A DNA stretch of 64,000 bases from Wielerella bovis (GCF_022354465.1 NZ_CP092361.1:1178001-1242000), one strand, 5' to 3'; counted from the stretch's first letter, positions 8,407-17,917 are shown. The notes: generated from the sequence alone by a model not told the origin. A program made the numbers and translations.

Positions 8407-10683
8407 TTAAATTTTACATGCTCCACCTGCACAACCATCGTCTTGTAAATCAGTTTGCACATCATCTGCGCCATCACGTGTATTGTGGTAATACAATGTT
8501 TTTACACCATATTTGTATGCTGATAACAAATCTTTCAACATTTGATTCATGGGAACACGACCACCTTCAAAACGTTTTGGGTCATAGCTGGTATTGGCAG
8601 AAATGGCTTGGTCAATGAATTTTTGCATCACGCCCACCAATTTCAAATAACCATCGTTGCCACCCATTTGCCACAAGGTTTCATATTGCCCTTTCAATTG
8701 TTCAAATTCGGGCACAACTTGTTTCAAAATACCATCTTTTGATGCTTTGACCGTTACCAATCCACGCGGTGGCTCAATGCCATTGGTGGCATTGGCAATT
8801 TGAGAACTGGTTTCGCTGGGCATCAATGCAGTTAAGGTACTGTTGCGTAAGCCATGTTTCACAATGTCGGCGCGCAATGTTTCCCAATCTAAATGCAAAG
8901 GTTCGGTGCAGAATTTGTCCAAATCTTTTTTATAGCTATCAATGGGTAAAAAGCCTTTTGAATATGTGGTTTCGTGGAATAAGGGGCATGCGCCATATTC
9001 TTTTGCCAAATTTACCGATGCTCGCAATAAATAATATTGCATGGCTTCAAATGTACGGTGGGTCAAGGAAATTGCGCTGTCATCGCTGTATTTCACCCCA
9101 TTTTTTGCCAAATAATAGGCATAATTGATGACACCGACACCCAAAGTACGGCGATTCATCGTGGCTTTTTGGGCAGCAGGAACGGGGTAGTCTTGGTAAT
9201 CCAATAATGCGTCTAAAGCACGAACCGTCAAATCCGCCAAATTTTCAAATTCACTTAATTCTGTGATGGCACCCAAATTGAATGCGGACAAGGTACACAG
9301 TGCAATTTCGCCATTTTCATCATTGATGTTATTTAATGGCTTGGTGGGCAAGGCAATTTCCAAGCATAAATTGGATTGGCGAACAGGGGCAACTTTGGGG
9401 TTAAATGGGCTGTGGGTATTGCAATGGTCAACATTTTGAATGTAAATGCGACCTGTGCCCGCGCGTTCTTGCATCAGAATGGAAAACAAGTCGGCAGCTG
9501 GCAAAACACGTTTGCGAATGGATTCATCTTGCTCGTATTGGGTGTATAAACGCTCAAATTCATCTTGGTCGGCGAAAAAGGCTTCGTATAAACCTGGTAC
9601 TTCATTGGGAGAAAATAGGGTAATGTCTTGGTTTTTAATCAAACGCGTGTACATTAATTTATTGATTTGAATACCATAATCCAAATGGCGTACGCGATTT
9701 TCTTCCACACCACGGTTGTTTTTCAGCACCAGCAAACTTTCTGCTTCAATGTGCCACAATGGGTAAAATAAAGTGGCTGCACCGCCACGCACCCCACCTT
9801 GAGAACACGATTTAACGGCTGCCTGAAACATTTTGAAAAACGGAATGCAACCCGTATGTTGGGCTTCGCCACCGCGAATTTCACTACCTAAACCACGAAT
9901 ACGTCCTGCATTGATGCCAATGCCTGCGCGTTGTGAAACGTATTTCACAATTCCAGAAGTAGTGGCATTGATGCTGTCCAAACTATCATCGCATTCAATC
10001 AGCACGCAGCTGGAAAATTGGCGTGTAGGTGTGCGCACGCCCGACATAATCGGTGTGGGCAAGGAAATTTTGAATTGCGATACTGCATCATAAAAGCGTT
10101 TCACATAATCCAAGCGTGTGTTTTTGGGGTATTTGGCAAACAAGCACATTGCCACCAAAATATACAAAAATTGTGGGCTTTCGTAGATTTTTTTGTTGAC
10201 GCGATTTTGCACCAAATATTTGCCTTCCAATTGTTTGACGGCAGCATAAGCAAAATTCAAATCGCGCTCATGGTCAATATATTGATTTAATTCATTAAAC
10301 TCTTCTTCTCTGTAATCTTGCAAAATGTGTGGGTCATATTTGCCATCGGCGGTTAATTTTTGTACATGTTGAAACAAATGAGGTGGCGTGTATTCGCCAT
10401 AGGCAATTTTGCGCAAATGAAAAATTGCCAAACGAGCTGCCAAATATTGGTAATCAGGTGTTTCTTCGGAAATCAAATCGGCAGCAGATTTGATGATGGT
10501 TTCATGAATGTCTTGTGTGCGAATGCCATTGTAGAATTGAATGTGCGATTTCATTTCCACTTGTGAGACAGAAACATTGTTTAATCCTTCTGCCGCCCAT
10601 TGCACCACACGATGGATTTTGTCTAAATCAATGGCTTCTAATCGTCCGTCTCGTTTGGTTACTTTGATAACGCTTGCATTCAT
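8407..10683 (-). CDS. nrdA: class Ia ribonucleotide reductase, large subunit
   Basis: A 758-residue protein that reduces ribonucleoside diphosphates to deoxyribonucleotides. It opens with an ATP-cone allosteric domain (VTKRDGRLEAIDLDKIHRVV). It has the substrate-site SSCVLIECDD, the radical-site NLCLEI, and the redox tail CAGGACKI at the C-terminus. I chose the ATG at 10681-10683, which gives MNASVIKVTKRDG and is preceded by AAGG; an in-frame start 36 nt upstream adds 12 residues without family support. The small subunit nrdB is not adjacent. A near-palindromic AT-rich site lies upstream at 10804-10819. Confidence 0.96.
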   Translation of the reverse strand: MNASVIKVTKRDGRLEAIDLDKIHRVVQWAAEGLNNVSVSQVEMKSHIQFYNGIRTQDIHETIIKSAADLISEETPDYQYLAARLAIFHLRKIAYGEYTPPHLFQHVQKLTADGKYDPHILQDYREEEFNELNQYIDHERDLNFAYAAVKQLEGKYLVQNRVNKKIYESPQFLYILVAMCLFAKYPKNTRLDYVKRFYDAVSQFKISLPTPIMSGVRTPTRQFSSCVLIECDDSLDSINATTSGIVKYVSQRAGIGINAGRIRGLGSEIRGGEAQHTGCIPFFKMFQAAVKSCSQGGVRGGAATLFYPLWHIEAESLLVLKNNRGVEENRVRHLDYGIQINKLMYTRLIKNQDITLFSPNEVPGLYEAFFADQDEFERLYTQYEQDESIRKRVLPAADLFSILMQERAGTGRIYIQNVDHCNTHSPFNPKVAPVRQSNLCLEIALPTKPLNNINDENGEIALCTLSAFNLGAITELSEFENLADLTVRALDALLDYQDYPVPAAQKATMNRRTLGVGVINYAYYLAKNGVKYSDDSAISLTHRTFEAMQYYLLRASVNLAKEYGACPLFHETTYSKGFLPIDSYKKDLDKFCTEPLHLDWETLRADIVKHGLRNSTLTALMPSETSSQIANATNGIEPPRGLVTVKASKDGILKQVVPEFEQLKGQYETLWQMGGNDGYLKLVGVMQKFIDQAISANTSYDPKRFEGGRVPMNQMLKDLLSAYKYGVKTLYYHNTRDGADDVQTDLQDDGCAGGACKI

Positions 10684-11004
10684 AGTGTGTACCTTAAAAA
10701 AATTAAAGGCAAAACGCATTTTTGGGTAGGTACGTTTTGCTAAATGAAATTCCAGTATGCGTATGATACGGCTTTTCAGGCTGCCTGAATAGTCTTGACA
10801 AACTTATTATATATTATAACAAATTGATTTTTATATATTATTTTTAGTTTATTAGAAAGCAGTAAGTTAGCACAGAGGTTGATATATCAGGTTTTCAGGC
10901 TGCCTAATAAGGGTTTAATGTGTATTTTTTCGTCAAATTGTGCTGCCATTAGCTTCTAATAGCTGTGTTAAAATAGTTACACTTAAATCATATTTGGATA
11001 AATT
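10684..11004. other. intergenic region between divergent nrdA and mnmA
   Basis: About 320 bp without a gene. It holds two DUS copies (about 10783-10796 and 10894-10906) and an AT-rich block containing TTATTATATATTATAA (10804-10819), which reads TATAAT on the minus strand and could be the nrdA -10 region. A TTAAAATAG at about 10968 may serve mnmA. Confidence 0.5.
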
Positions 11005-12099
11005 ATGCCGTATCAATCACAAAATATTATTGTCGGATTATCAGGCGGTGTGGACAGCTCGGTAACCGCCGCTTTGCTCAAACAACAAGGCGCAAACGTG
11101 CGCGGCGTGTTCATGCAAAACTGGGAAGACGACAACAACGATGAATATTGCAGCATCAAACAAGATTCGCTGGACGCAATGGCGGTTGCCGACATTGTCG
11201 GGATAGACATTGACATCGTGAATTTTGCCGCGCAATACAAAGACAAAGTGTTTGCCTATTTCTTGCAAGAATATCAAGCAGGCAGAACGCCCAATCCCGA
11301 TGTGTTGTGCAATGCCGAAATCAAGTTCAAATGTTTTTTGGATTATGCGATTGAGCAAGGCGCGGAAGCGATTGCCACAGGACACTACGCCCGAAAAATG
11401 GTGCGCGATGATGTGCATTATCTGCTGCGCGGCGTGGACGGCAACAAAGACCAAAGCTATTTCTTGTACCGTTTGCAGCCACATCAGTTGCAAAAAGCCT
11501 TATTTCCATTGGGCGATTTGGAAAAGCCTGAAGTGCGCCGTTTGGCAGAACAATTCAGGCTGCCTACCGCCACCAAAAAAGACAGTACGGGCATTTGCTT
11601 TATCGGCGAACGCCCATTCCGTGAGTTTTTGCAAAAATACCTCCCCACCCACGAAGGCAATATGGTTACACCCGAAGGCAAAATCGTGGGCAAACATGTG
11701 GGTTTGACGTTCTACACGATTGGTCAGCGCAAAGGTTTGGGGATTGGCGGTGCAGGCGAGCCTTGGTTTGTGGTTGGCAAAAATCTACCGAAAAATGAAC
11801 TGATTGTGGTGCAAGGTCATGACCACGAATTATTGTTCACAAAATCGCTCAAAATGAATGATTTAAGTTGGACGCTGCCTGAAAAACCGCGTGAAGGTCG
11901 CTACACTTGCAAAACGCGCTATCGCATGGCAGATGCCGCGTGTGAGTTGCGATATTTGGACGATGAAACCGCAGAATTGCTGTTTGATGAACCGCAATGG
12001 GCAGTAACGCACGGGCAATCTGCCGTGTTGTATGACGGCGAAATTTGTTTGGGTGGTGGCGTGATTACCGCAACAGATAAAGATGTGATTATTGTATAA
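11005..12099 (+). CDS. mnmA: tRNA-specific 2-thiouridylase
   Basis: A 364-residue enzyme that adds sulfur to U34 of tRNAs for Lys, Glu and Gln. It has the PP-loop GLSGGVDSS at residues 11-19 and the two catalytic cysteines in [12 protein letters not shown] (about 98-109) and [10 protein letters not shown] (about 195-204). Length is normal. The start is the ATG at 11005. It is followed by a strong palindromic terminator and appears monocistronic. Confidence 0.97.
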   Translation: MPYQSQNIIVGLSGGVDSSVTAALLKQQGANVRGVFMQNWEDDNNDEYCSIKQDSLDAMAVADIVGIDIDIVNFAAQYKDKVFAYFLQEYQAGRTPNPDVLCNAEIKFKCFLDYAIEQGAEAIATGHYARKMVRDDVHYLLRGVDGNKDQSYFLYRLQPHQLQKALFPLGDLEKPEVRRLAEQFRLPTATKKDSTGICFIGERPFREFLQKYLPTHEGNMVTPEGKIVGKHVGLTFYTIGQRKGLGIGGAGEPWFVVGKNLPKNELIVVQGHDHELLFTKSLKMNDLSWTLPEKPREGRYTCKTRYRMADAACELRYLDDETAELLFDEPQWAVTHGQSAVLYDGEICLGGGVITATDKDVIIV

Positions 12100-12122
12100 A
12101 CAAAATTACTTATTTCTAATTA

Positions 12123-12168
12123 AAAAATAAATGCAGCCTGAAAAGTTTTCAGGCTGCATTTATTTTTT
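12123..12168. terminator. near-perfect DUS palindrome terminator after mnmA
   Basis: Two half-DUS (GCAGCCTGAAAA / TTTTCAGGCTGC) extended on both sides by AAAAATAAAT / ATTTATTTTT give a stem of about 22 bp with T runs on both strands. It is likely bidirectional. Confidence 0.85.
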
Positions 12169-12319
12169 AATTTTTATTAATAATCAATATATTAATTTAT
12201 AAATGAATGATGTGCATTGTTGTTTTACGCCCATTATAAGATGGGTATATATTATTTTAATATTAAAATTAGATTAAAGCGACAAAACTCTAATCATAAG
12301 CTTGAATAAGAATATATCT

Positions 12320-12347
12320 TTGCACTATTTTTATAAAATAATATACT
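12320..12347 (+). promoter_or_regulatory. candidate promoter of the small RNA
   Basis: TTGCAC at 12320-12325 and TATACT at 12342-12347 are separated by 16 bp, a good sigma-70 match. Transcription would start near 12354. Confidence 0.45.
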
Positions 12348-12353
12348 TCTTGA

Positions 12354-12517
12354 TTTATGTCAAAACACTTATTCTCCTATACCTTTATACTGCACAGCAT
12401 TGAAGAACGGAGTAGCGAAAAACAACTTGTTTCGTATGATTCATTCTTTAATTGTTTTCCTCTTGATGTGTGTGTGTTTTGGTGTGGGTTAAATAGATTA
12501 CCCACACCATTTTTTTA
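12354..12517 (+). ncRNA. candidate small RNA of about 165 nt
   Basis: An unannotated stretch between the mnmA terminator and a repeat carries a sigma-70-like promoter at one end and a textbook intrinsic terminator at the other (9-bp stem TGGTGTGGG/CCCACACCA, then a T run). Internal short inverted segments (CTCC...GGAG; CGAAAAACAACTTGTTTCG) suggest stem-loops, and there is a U-rich single-stranded region before the terminator, as in Hfq-binding sRNAs. A 60-codon open frame through it reads across the terminator and has no ribosome site. I cannot match it to a named sRNA. Confidence 0.45.
12480..12516 (+). terminator. intrinsic terminator of the candidate sRNA
   Basis: TGGTGTGGG (12480-12488) pairs with CCCACACCA (12501-12509), followed by seven T residues. 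Unlike most hairpins in this window it contains no DUS. Confidence 0.8.
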
Positions 12518-12548
12518 TCTTAAAATCATACAGCAATAATTGTTACTT

Positions 12549-12604
12549 AGAACCTGTATTCATAATTTTGGCAGCTTGCTATCAAGGTTGTGAATACAGG
12601 TTCT
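12549..12604. repeat. short element with AGAACCTGTATTCA inverted ends
   Basis: AGAACCTGTATTCA (12549-12562) and TGAATACAGGTTCT (12591-12604) are exact 14-bp inverted repeats around 28 bp. The same ends occur at 57965-58128, at the right end of 22001-22083 and at about 40150-40166. Confidence 0.7.
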
Positions 12605-12610
12605 TAGTTT

Positions 12611-14281
12611 CTATAAAAACATAGCCAACGCGGTACGCCGTGTTTCCAAGTTATCACAGGCAGCCTGAAAACTTGCTGCATCCCCCCAATAGCTAAATTG
12701 TTTTTTTGCGCGTGTAATTGCGGTGTACAGCAGTGCACGGCTGGCAATGCTGTGCTGTGGTGCAATAAACCAAACCGCATCGTATTCGGAACCTTGACTT
12801 TTGTGTACCGTCATTGCAAATGCCGTTTCGTGTTCAGGTAAGCGGCTCAATGGCACGGTACGAAAACCGTGTTGTTCATCGGCAAAACAGGCAACTAATC
12901 CATCAAAATTTTCAGGCTGCATCACAATACCAACATCGCCGTTATACAATTTTTGCGTGGGTGCATTGCGCGTAATCATCAGCATTTGCCCTGCATACCA
13001 GCTTGCTTCTGGACGTACACGCGCATGATGTTGCAATAATTGACGATAGGTTTCATTTACTTTCTGCGCATCTTGTCGCAATGCGGTCAGTATGATTAAA
13101 CGATTTTGTGCGGCAAAGGCAGCCTGAACATTATGCGTTTCAATAGCTCGCCAATAATCATTGTGTTGTGCGTATAGCTTATGTGCTAATGTGGCAATAT
13201 GATTTTGTTTTATTTTCAATTCTTCGGGAAATTGTGCAAATGTTTCCCAAGCATCAAGGCAGCCTGAAAGCACTTTGTTTGCCAAACATCCAATCCCACT
13301 TTCTGCATCAAAACGATGGCTTAAAGTTAGACGTGCGTATTGTTCCGATACAGTACCCCAATCTTCGCGTTCAGGCAGCAGCGCGAATAATTGCGCCAAA
13401 GTTTCAGGCTGCATTTCTTGTTGATGCGATAAAGCTGCCAAAATCGCCCCTGCACCCACCGATGGCAACTGATTAGCATCGCCGAGCAAAATCACGCGAC
13501 AAGTCTCGGGTAATGCCAACAATAATTGCAGAAACAAATGGTTATCTAACATAGATGCTTCGTCCACCAAAACAATATCCAAAGGTAAACGATGAGTGGC
13601 GTGAAATTCAGGCTGCATTTGTGGCGGTGTTAAACCCAATAAACGATGCACGGTCTGTCCATTGAGTGCGTTCAAATGTGCCGCTACGTTTTCAGGCAGC
13701 ATGGGTATTTGGGCAATGGCGCGGCGCAAAGCCTCCGACAATCTCGCGGCAGCTTTGCCCGTTGGTGCAATCAAGGCAATGCGTGGTAAGGTTTCATCGC
13801 ACAATAAAGCCAATAATTTCGCAACTGTGGTGGTTTTGCCCGTTCCAGGTCCACCGCTAATCAGTACAAAATTTTTAATCAGCGCAAGAGCGGCCGCGGC
13901 TTGCTGGTCGCGGCTACCTGCATCGGTAAACCATGTACGCAATTTATCGGCTATATTTTCAGGCTGCCTAGGTATTATATTGGCAGATAACCGCTGGATT
14001 TGTTGTGCCAATTCGCGTTCTAATTGCCAATTTCGTGCCAAAAATAAACGGCGATTTTGTAAGACAATCGGACTGCTGCTATCCGTTCCCACTATTGGCG
14101 TGCAATGGATAAGCTTATCTGCATCTTCTTGTGTGATATAGATAAATGTGTCCCCATTGGCAAACGCGGTAAATAGTCGTTCTATAAAGGGAGCAACTTG
14201 TGCCGCGATGTTGGGTTCTATTTGAGCAAACAAAGATTGTGCGGCTTGCGCGGCAAAATTGATAGTTAATTCTGTATTCAT
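12611..14281 (-). CDS. recD: exodeoxyribonuclease V alpha subunit
   Basis: A 556-residue 5'-3' helicase subunit of RecBCD, which processes double-strand breaks. It has Walker A ISGGPGTGKTTTVAKLL (about 138-154), Walker B LVDEASMLDN, and C-terminal helicase motifs MTVHKSQGSEYDAVWF and YTAITRAKKQFSYWG. Length is typical of short beta-proteobacterial RecD. recB and recC are not in the window. Several DUS lie within the coding sequence. Confidence 0.94.
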   Translation of the reverse strand: MNTELTINFAAQAAQSLFAQIEPNIAAQVAPFIERLFTAFANGDTFIYITQEDADKLIHCTPIVGTDSSSPIVLQNRRLFLARNWQLERELAQQIQRLSANIIPRQPENIADKLRTWFTDAGSRDQQAAAALALIKNFVLISGGPGTGKTTTVAKLLALLCDETLPRIALIAPTGKAAARLSEALRRAIAQIPMLPENVAAHLNALNGQTVHRLLGLTPPQMQPEFHATHRLPLDIVLVDEASMLDNHLFLQLLLALPETCRVILLGDANQLPSVGAGAILAALSHQQEMQPETLAQLFALLPEREDWGTVSEQYARLTLSHRFDAESGIGCLANKVLSGCLDAWETFAQFPEELKIKQNHIATLAHKLYAQHNDYWRAIETHNVQAAFAAQNRLIILTALRQDAQKVNETYRQLLQHHARVRPEASWYAGQMLMITRNAPTQKLYNGDVGIVMQPENFDGLVACFADEQHGFRTVPLSRLPEHETAFAMTVHKSQGSEYDAVWFIAPQHSIASRALLYTAITRAKKQFSYWGDAASFQAACDNLETRRTALAMFL

Positions 14282-14309
14282 ATTATGTTGTCATCATAAA
14301 TTTAATTCG

Positions 14310-14530
14310 TATAGTTGGTTAAAATAAAAAGTAAGGCAAGGCAACAGTGACTGCTGTATACACCTAGTACATAAGGTAGCTGGCAATGCTGTTTGTTTAT
14401 TTTAACCGACTGAAACCTTTGCAAAACCCTATTTTTTTGAACTTTTTTGAAAAATAAATTTCTTAAAATTCAAAAAAATAAAATTTTTAAATATCAAATT
14501 TTAGGAGTTTTGCAAAGGTTTCCGACTATA
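14310..14530. repeat. Correia-like repeat (copy D) interrupted by a MITE
   Basis: Left end TATAGTTGGTTAAAAT, core with GGCAAGGCAACAG and TACATAAGG, right end TTTAACCGACTATA. The right end is split: a 110-bp element is inserted after CCGACT. Removing that element and one CGACT copy leaves about 106 bp, matching the other copies. Confidence 0.75.
14413..14522. mobile_element. 110-bp MITE with 16-bp perfect inverted ends and a 5-bp target duplication
   Basis: GAAACCTTTGCAAAAC (14413-14428) and GTTTTGCAAAGGTTTC (14507-14522) are exact inverted repeats. The element is flanked by CGACT on both sides, consistent with a 5-bp target site duplication inside a Correia-like repeat. The interior is AT-rich and non-coding. 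End remnants are seen near 16800-16822, 32400-32641 and 47895-47911. Confidence 0.8.
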
Positions 14531-14568
14531 AAAACAATTCTGTATTTTCAGGCTGCCTTAAAAACACA

Positions 14569-14596
14569 AAAAAGCACCGTTATGATACGGTGCTTT
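14569..14596 (-). terminator. intrinsic terminator after mscL
   Basis: AAAGCACCGT and ACGGTGCTTT form a 10-bp stem; on the minus strand the stem is followed by TTTTTTG. It lies 16 bp after the mscL stop. Confidence 0.75.
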
Positions 14597-14611
14597 CTTA
14601 TGGCAATAAAA

Positions 14612-15052
14612 TTATTTTTTGCTCAAAGAATCACGGATTTCGCGCAATAATAAAATTTCTTCACTTGGCTCAGCAGGTACTTCTTCAACTGGAGCAGGTT
14701 CTTTTTTCATGCTATTAATGGCTTTAATTACGCAGAAAATAGCAGATGCTACAATTAAAAAGCTAATGATGGTATTAATGAACAAACCCACATTCATGGT
14801 TACTGCACCTGCTGCTTTTGCAGCTTCCAAAGTAGCATAACCTGCTTCAGGTTTATCAGCGCCATCTTTTAATGTTAAAAATAAATTAGAAAAATCTACG
14901 CCACCCAAAATCAAGCCAATAGGCGGCATAATCACATCATCTACCAAAGATTTAACAATCCCTGAAAATGCAGTGCCTACAACCATGCCGACAGCCAAAT
15001 CAATCACGTTTCCGCGCATGATAAATTCTTTAAATTCTTGTTTAATTGACAT
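14612..15052 (-). CDS. mscL: large-conductance mechanosensitive channel
   Basis: A 146-residue protein. The N-terminal amphipathic helix and first membrane helix read KEFIMRGNVIDLAVGMVVGTAF (about 8-29), the MscL signature. A second membrane helix (NTIISFLIVASAIFCVIKAI) follows a periplasmic loop, and the acidic C-terminal tail is typical. It opens under membrane tension to release solutes on osmotic downshock. It is a single gene with its own terminator. Confidence 0.96.
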   Translation of the reverse strand: MSIKQEFKEFIMRGNVIDLAVGMVVGTAFSGIVKSLVDDVIMPPIGLILGGVDFSNLFLTLKDGADKPEAGYATLEAAKAAGAVTMNVGLFINTIISFLIVASAIFCVIKAINSMKKEPAPVEEVPAEPSEEILLLREIRDSLSKK

Positions 15053-15606
15053 TTTTAATCTCCAATAATGTATGTGTAAAAAATATTTCAGGTACGCAGC
15101 CTGAAAGCGTGTGCATCATACAGATATTTTTTGCATTATGTATTTGTATATTTTTATAATGTATGGAAAACCATTGTTTTATTTAATAATACAGCCTATT
15201 TTATTTAGATTGTGTGTGATTTAACTGCATCTTTTTTGTGAAATATGCTGTATAGTCAAAGAACTGAACCTACTTATCATTTTGTGTTCAATATGGATTT
15301 CCTTGATTATTTTTAATCGTGTAATAGTAACTTTTTTACAACATGAAATGTTTGAAAAACCTATTCAAACTGTCTGGAAATTCGTAAGTTGGATGCTTTT
15401 ATCTTAATATTTTTTAAATATAGTCGTTTCAAATTAAAATAAGACAAGGTGACAGCAACTGCCGTGTACAAGTGGTACATAAGGGAGCTGGCAATGCCGT
15501 AATGTTTTAAATTGAATTCACTATATAAACAACTATATTTTTATGAATAAAACAAAGACAGCCTAAAGTCTTTGCAAAATTTCTTCAGGCTGCTTTATTC
15601 AATATT
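15053..15606. other. AT-rich gene-free region with one repeat
   Basis: About 550 bp without a credible gene. It holds a degenerate DUS near 15090-15104, the Correia-like copy C at 15419-15525, and a CTTTGCAAAAT remnant at about 15572 that resembles the end of the GAAACCTTTGCAAAAC element. Nothing else is recognised. Confidence 0.5.
15419..15525. repeat. Correia-like repeat, 107 bp (copy C)
   Basis: TATAGTCGTTTCAAATTAAA at the left and TTTTAAATTGAATTCACTATA-like right end, core AAGACAAGGTGACAGCAAC and GGGAGCTGGCAATGCCG. It is exactly 107 bp and in the opposite orientation to copies A and B. Confidence 0.8.
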
Positions 15607-16407
15607 TTATGATTTTAACTCTCCAAACCATTTACTACGTAGTTTGTCATATGTACCATCAGCTTTAACTTGTTCCAAGCCTTGATTCAATTTATTCAAT
15701 AAATCTTCATTGCCTTTTCGTACACCAAATCCCAACTGTTCTACTGTCGCCTGTTCATTTTTTATCACACGTAGATTTTCTTGTGGGTATTTGCTGGCAT
15801 AATAAGACATAGCACCCCAATCGCCCAAAGTAGCAGCAGTTTGTCCTGCCATAGTTGCTTTTACACTTAACCATGTACCAGTTTCACTTGTTGCTTCTCC
15901 ACCAAATTTTTTGGCAATTGTATCTTGCAATGTTCCTGTTTGTACTGCTATTTTTTTACCTTGCATATCCGCAAAACTCTTAATTTCTGGATGATTTTTG
16001 CCAACGAGCAACGCTGTACTGGTTTCAAAGTGTGGGTTGGTGAAGTCAATTTCTGCTTGTCGTTCAGGTGTAATTGTAATACCTGAACTGATAATATCGG
16101 CTTTCCCTTCTGTAATATCACTGAATAGTACTTCCCAAGGGCGTGGATTAAATTCAAATTTTAAGCCTTGTTTTTCGCCAATGGCACTCAATAATTCAAA
16201 TTCAAAGCCGTCTTGTCTGCCTTCTGCAGAACGAATAATAAAAGGTTCATAATTTGCTTCTGATGAAACACGATAAACTTTTACCTCTGCTTCTGCTACA
16301 GATGGTGTTGAACTTTCTGTGTTTGATGAGGCTGTTTTGTTATCACTGCATGCTACCAAAAAAGCAAGCATAGAAAATGTTGTCAATAAGGTTTTTGTAC
16401 GAATCAT
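15607..16407 (-). CDS. family-3 (amino-acid type) ABC transporter substrate-binding lipoprotein
   Basis: A 266-residue lipoprotein with a lipobox LVAC (C20), then a Ser/Thr/Glu-rich linker and a periplasmic binding domain. VSSEANYEPFIIRSAEGRQDGFEFELLSAIGEKQG and DIISSGITITPERQAEIDFTNPHF match the bacterial solute-binding family 3 pattern. The ligand is probably a polar amino acid, but this cannot be fixed from sequence. No permease or ATPase gene is adjacent; it is an orphan between two repeat-rich gaps. Confidence 0.88.
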   Translation of the reverse strand: MIRTKTLLTTFSMLAFLVACSDNKTASSNTESSTPSVAEAEVKVYRVSSEANYEPFIIRSAEGRQDGFEFELLSAIGEKQGLKFEFNPRPWEVLFSDITEGKADIISSGITITPERQAEIDFTNPHFETSTALLVGKNHPEIKSFADMQGKKIAVQTGTLQDTIAKKFGGEATSETGTWLSVKATMAGQTAATLGDWGAMSYYASKYPQENLRVIKNEQATVEQLGFGVRKGNEDLLNKLNQGLEQVKADGTYDKLRSKWFGELKS

Positions 16408-16831
16408 TTTGATTTCTCCGTATTGAATTTTGAGTGCTACATGAAAAATAAACCCAGAGTAAGTTTATCTTTAACTTGTTTTATTAAGAAATTAATCTTT
16501 CTTAAAATTTCAGCATCTAAACTTCTCAAAATACGACATTTTACCAAATAAAGCACCTAAATAGAGATATTTAGATGGTATTTTTATGCAGAATATTTTG
16601 ATTTACAGCAATATTTCATAAAAAATTAGCATGATAAAAGTAACCATTACAGCGTTGTTTGTTTTACTGTACTACAGTTATTTAAAATAAAATTAAGACA
16701 AGGCGGCTGTGACCATTGTGTACAAATCGTAATGAGGAAGCTGGAGACACTGTATCATTTGACTATAAAAATGCTAGATTCAAGAACTCGACCTACAATT
16801 TTGAGTTTTGCAAAGGTTTCAGGCTGCCTTT
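16408..16831. other. repeat-bearing gap upstream of the binding-protein gene
   Basis: AT-rich, no credible gene. It contains a degraded Correia-like copy (about 16673-16767, with TTTAAAATAAAATTAAGACAAGGCGGC and a GACTATA end) and, at 16800-16822, GAGTTTTGCAAAGGTTTC, the right end of the MITE family seen intact at 14413-14522. Confidence 0.5.
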
Positions 16832-17854
16832 TTATGATTGTGTAAACGAAAAATCGCCTATCATTCGCCGAATTTCATCTATTTCACGCATCGAACGAAT
16901 AGCATCAAATAATTGTTCTGCTTCGGTGTACACTCTTTTCATCATACCTAGCCATTGTTTTAATCGTGCTACTGCATATTTTCCATGCGGTTCTTTTTGC
17001 AGACACAAATCAATAAACATCATTATCCATTGCCGAATTTCATCGTCAAATAAGGCAGCCTGAACCGTCTCACCGCGCAGATATTGTTTAATTTGTCGCG
17101 CTAAATCAGGGCGCATAACTGCACCTCGTCCTAACATTACATCGGCACAGCCACTTTCGCGCCGAATAGCAATATAGTCATCTAATGTAAATACATCGCC
17201 ATTTGCCACCACAGGGATAGCTGCGCGTTCCGCAATTTTGCGCACCCAAATCCAATGCGCAGGTGGCTCATATCCTTCCACTTTGGTACGCGCATGAACG
17301 GTTAGTAAACACGCCCCACCCCGCTCTATTGCTTGTGCATTTTCCAATGCTAAATCTTTATTTTCAAAACCCAAACGCATTTTTGCCGTGAGTGGAATAT
17401 TTTCAGGCAGCCTATCGCGCAATGTTTTCACAATATGAAAAACTCGCTCGGGTTCTTTCAACAAAATCGCACCACCTTGATGTTTATTCACGGTTGGCGC
17501 TGGGCAGCCAAAATTGAGGTCTATTTTATTTGCGCCAAAACGTACGACTTCCAATGCGTTTTTTGCTATCATCTCAGCATCACTGCCTAATAGTTGTGTG
17601 GTACAAGGTATTCCTGCAAATGTTTGATTATTACTAGATATTTCTGGAATGTGTCGCAGCCATGTACTGCGGGAATGCACGGTATGCGTGATGCGTACAA
17701 ATTCACTTACGCATTCGTCAAAGCCACCAATGCGTGTGAGCAGGTCGCGCATCACATCATCACAAAGCCCTTGCATCGGCGCGAGTATTAATCTGCCTTC
17801 CCTATTATTATCAATAAGTTCCTTGTTTTTATTTAAACTTTCTTGTTTTTGCAT
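16832..17854 (-). CDS. dusC: tRNA-dihydrouridine(16) synthase
   Basis: A 340-residue flavoenzyme that reduces uridine in the tRNA D-loop. The opening LILAPMQGLCDDVMRDLLT, followed by EFVRITHTVHSRSTW, resembles DusC rather than DusA or DusB. The FMN/active-site segment KIDLNFGCPAPTVNKHQGGA (catalytic cysteine in GCP) and LTVHARTKVEGYEPPAHW are present. Length is slightly over the family mean because of a 20-residue N-terminal extension. The gene stands alone. Confidence 0.88.
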   Translation of the reverse strand: MQKQESLNKNKELIDNNREGRLILAPMQGLCDDVMRDLLTRIGGFDECVSEFVRITHTVHSRSTWLRHIPEISSNNQTFAGIPCTTQLLGSDAEMIAKNALEVVRFGANKIDLNFGCPAPTVNKHQGGAILLKEPERVFHIVKTLRDRLPENIPLTAKMRLGFENKDLALENAQAIERGGACLLTVHARTKVEGYEPPAHWIWVRKIAERAAIPVVANGDVFTLDDYIAIRRESGCADVMLGRGAVMRPDLARQIKQYLRGETVQAALFDDEIRQWIMMFIDLCLQKEPHGKYAVARLKQWLGMMKRVYTEAEQLFDAIRSMREIDEIRRMIGDFSFTQS

Positions 17855-17870
17855 TTCGTTTTTTACCTAC

Positions 17871-17917
17871 TTTATCCGACTTTATCCTGCTTTTTCCGAC
17901 TATATGGTGTACCATAT
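17871..17917. repeat. three 10-bp tandem units and an adjacent palindrome upstream of dusC
   Basis: TTTATCCGAC, TTTATCCTGC and TTTTTCCGAC occur back to back at 17871-17900. They are followed directly by the palindrome ATATGGTGTACCATAT (17902-17917). The position, just upstream of the dusC start on the minus strand, suits an operator, but no regulator can be named. Confidence 0.5.

Noticed and set aside
10804..10819. NrdR box upstream of nrdA
   Set aside because: TTATTATATATTATAA is nearly palindromic but lacks the ACAC/GTGT ends of NrdR boxes, and no second box with the right spacing is seen.
12357..12539. 60-codon open frame in the sRNA candidate region
   Set aside because: No ribosome site, reads straight through the intrinsic terminator stem, and the residues look like translated non-coding sequence.
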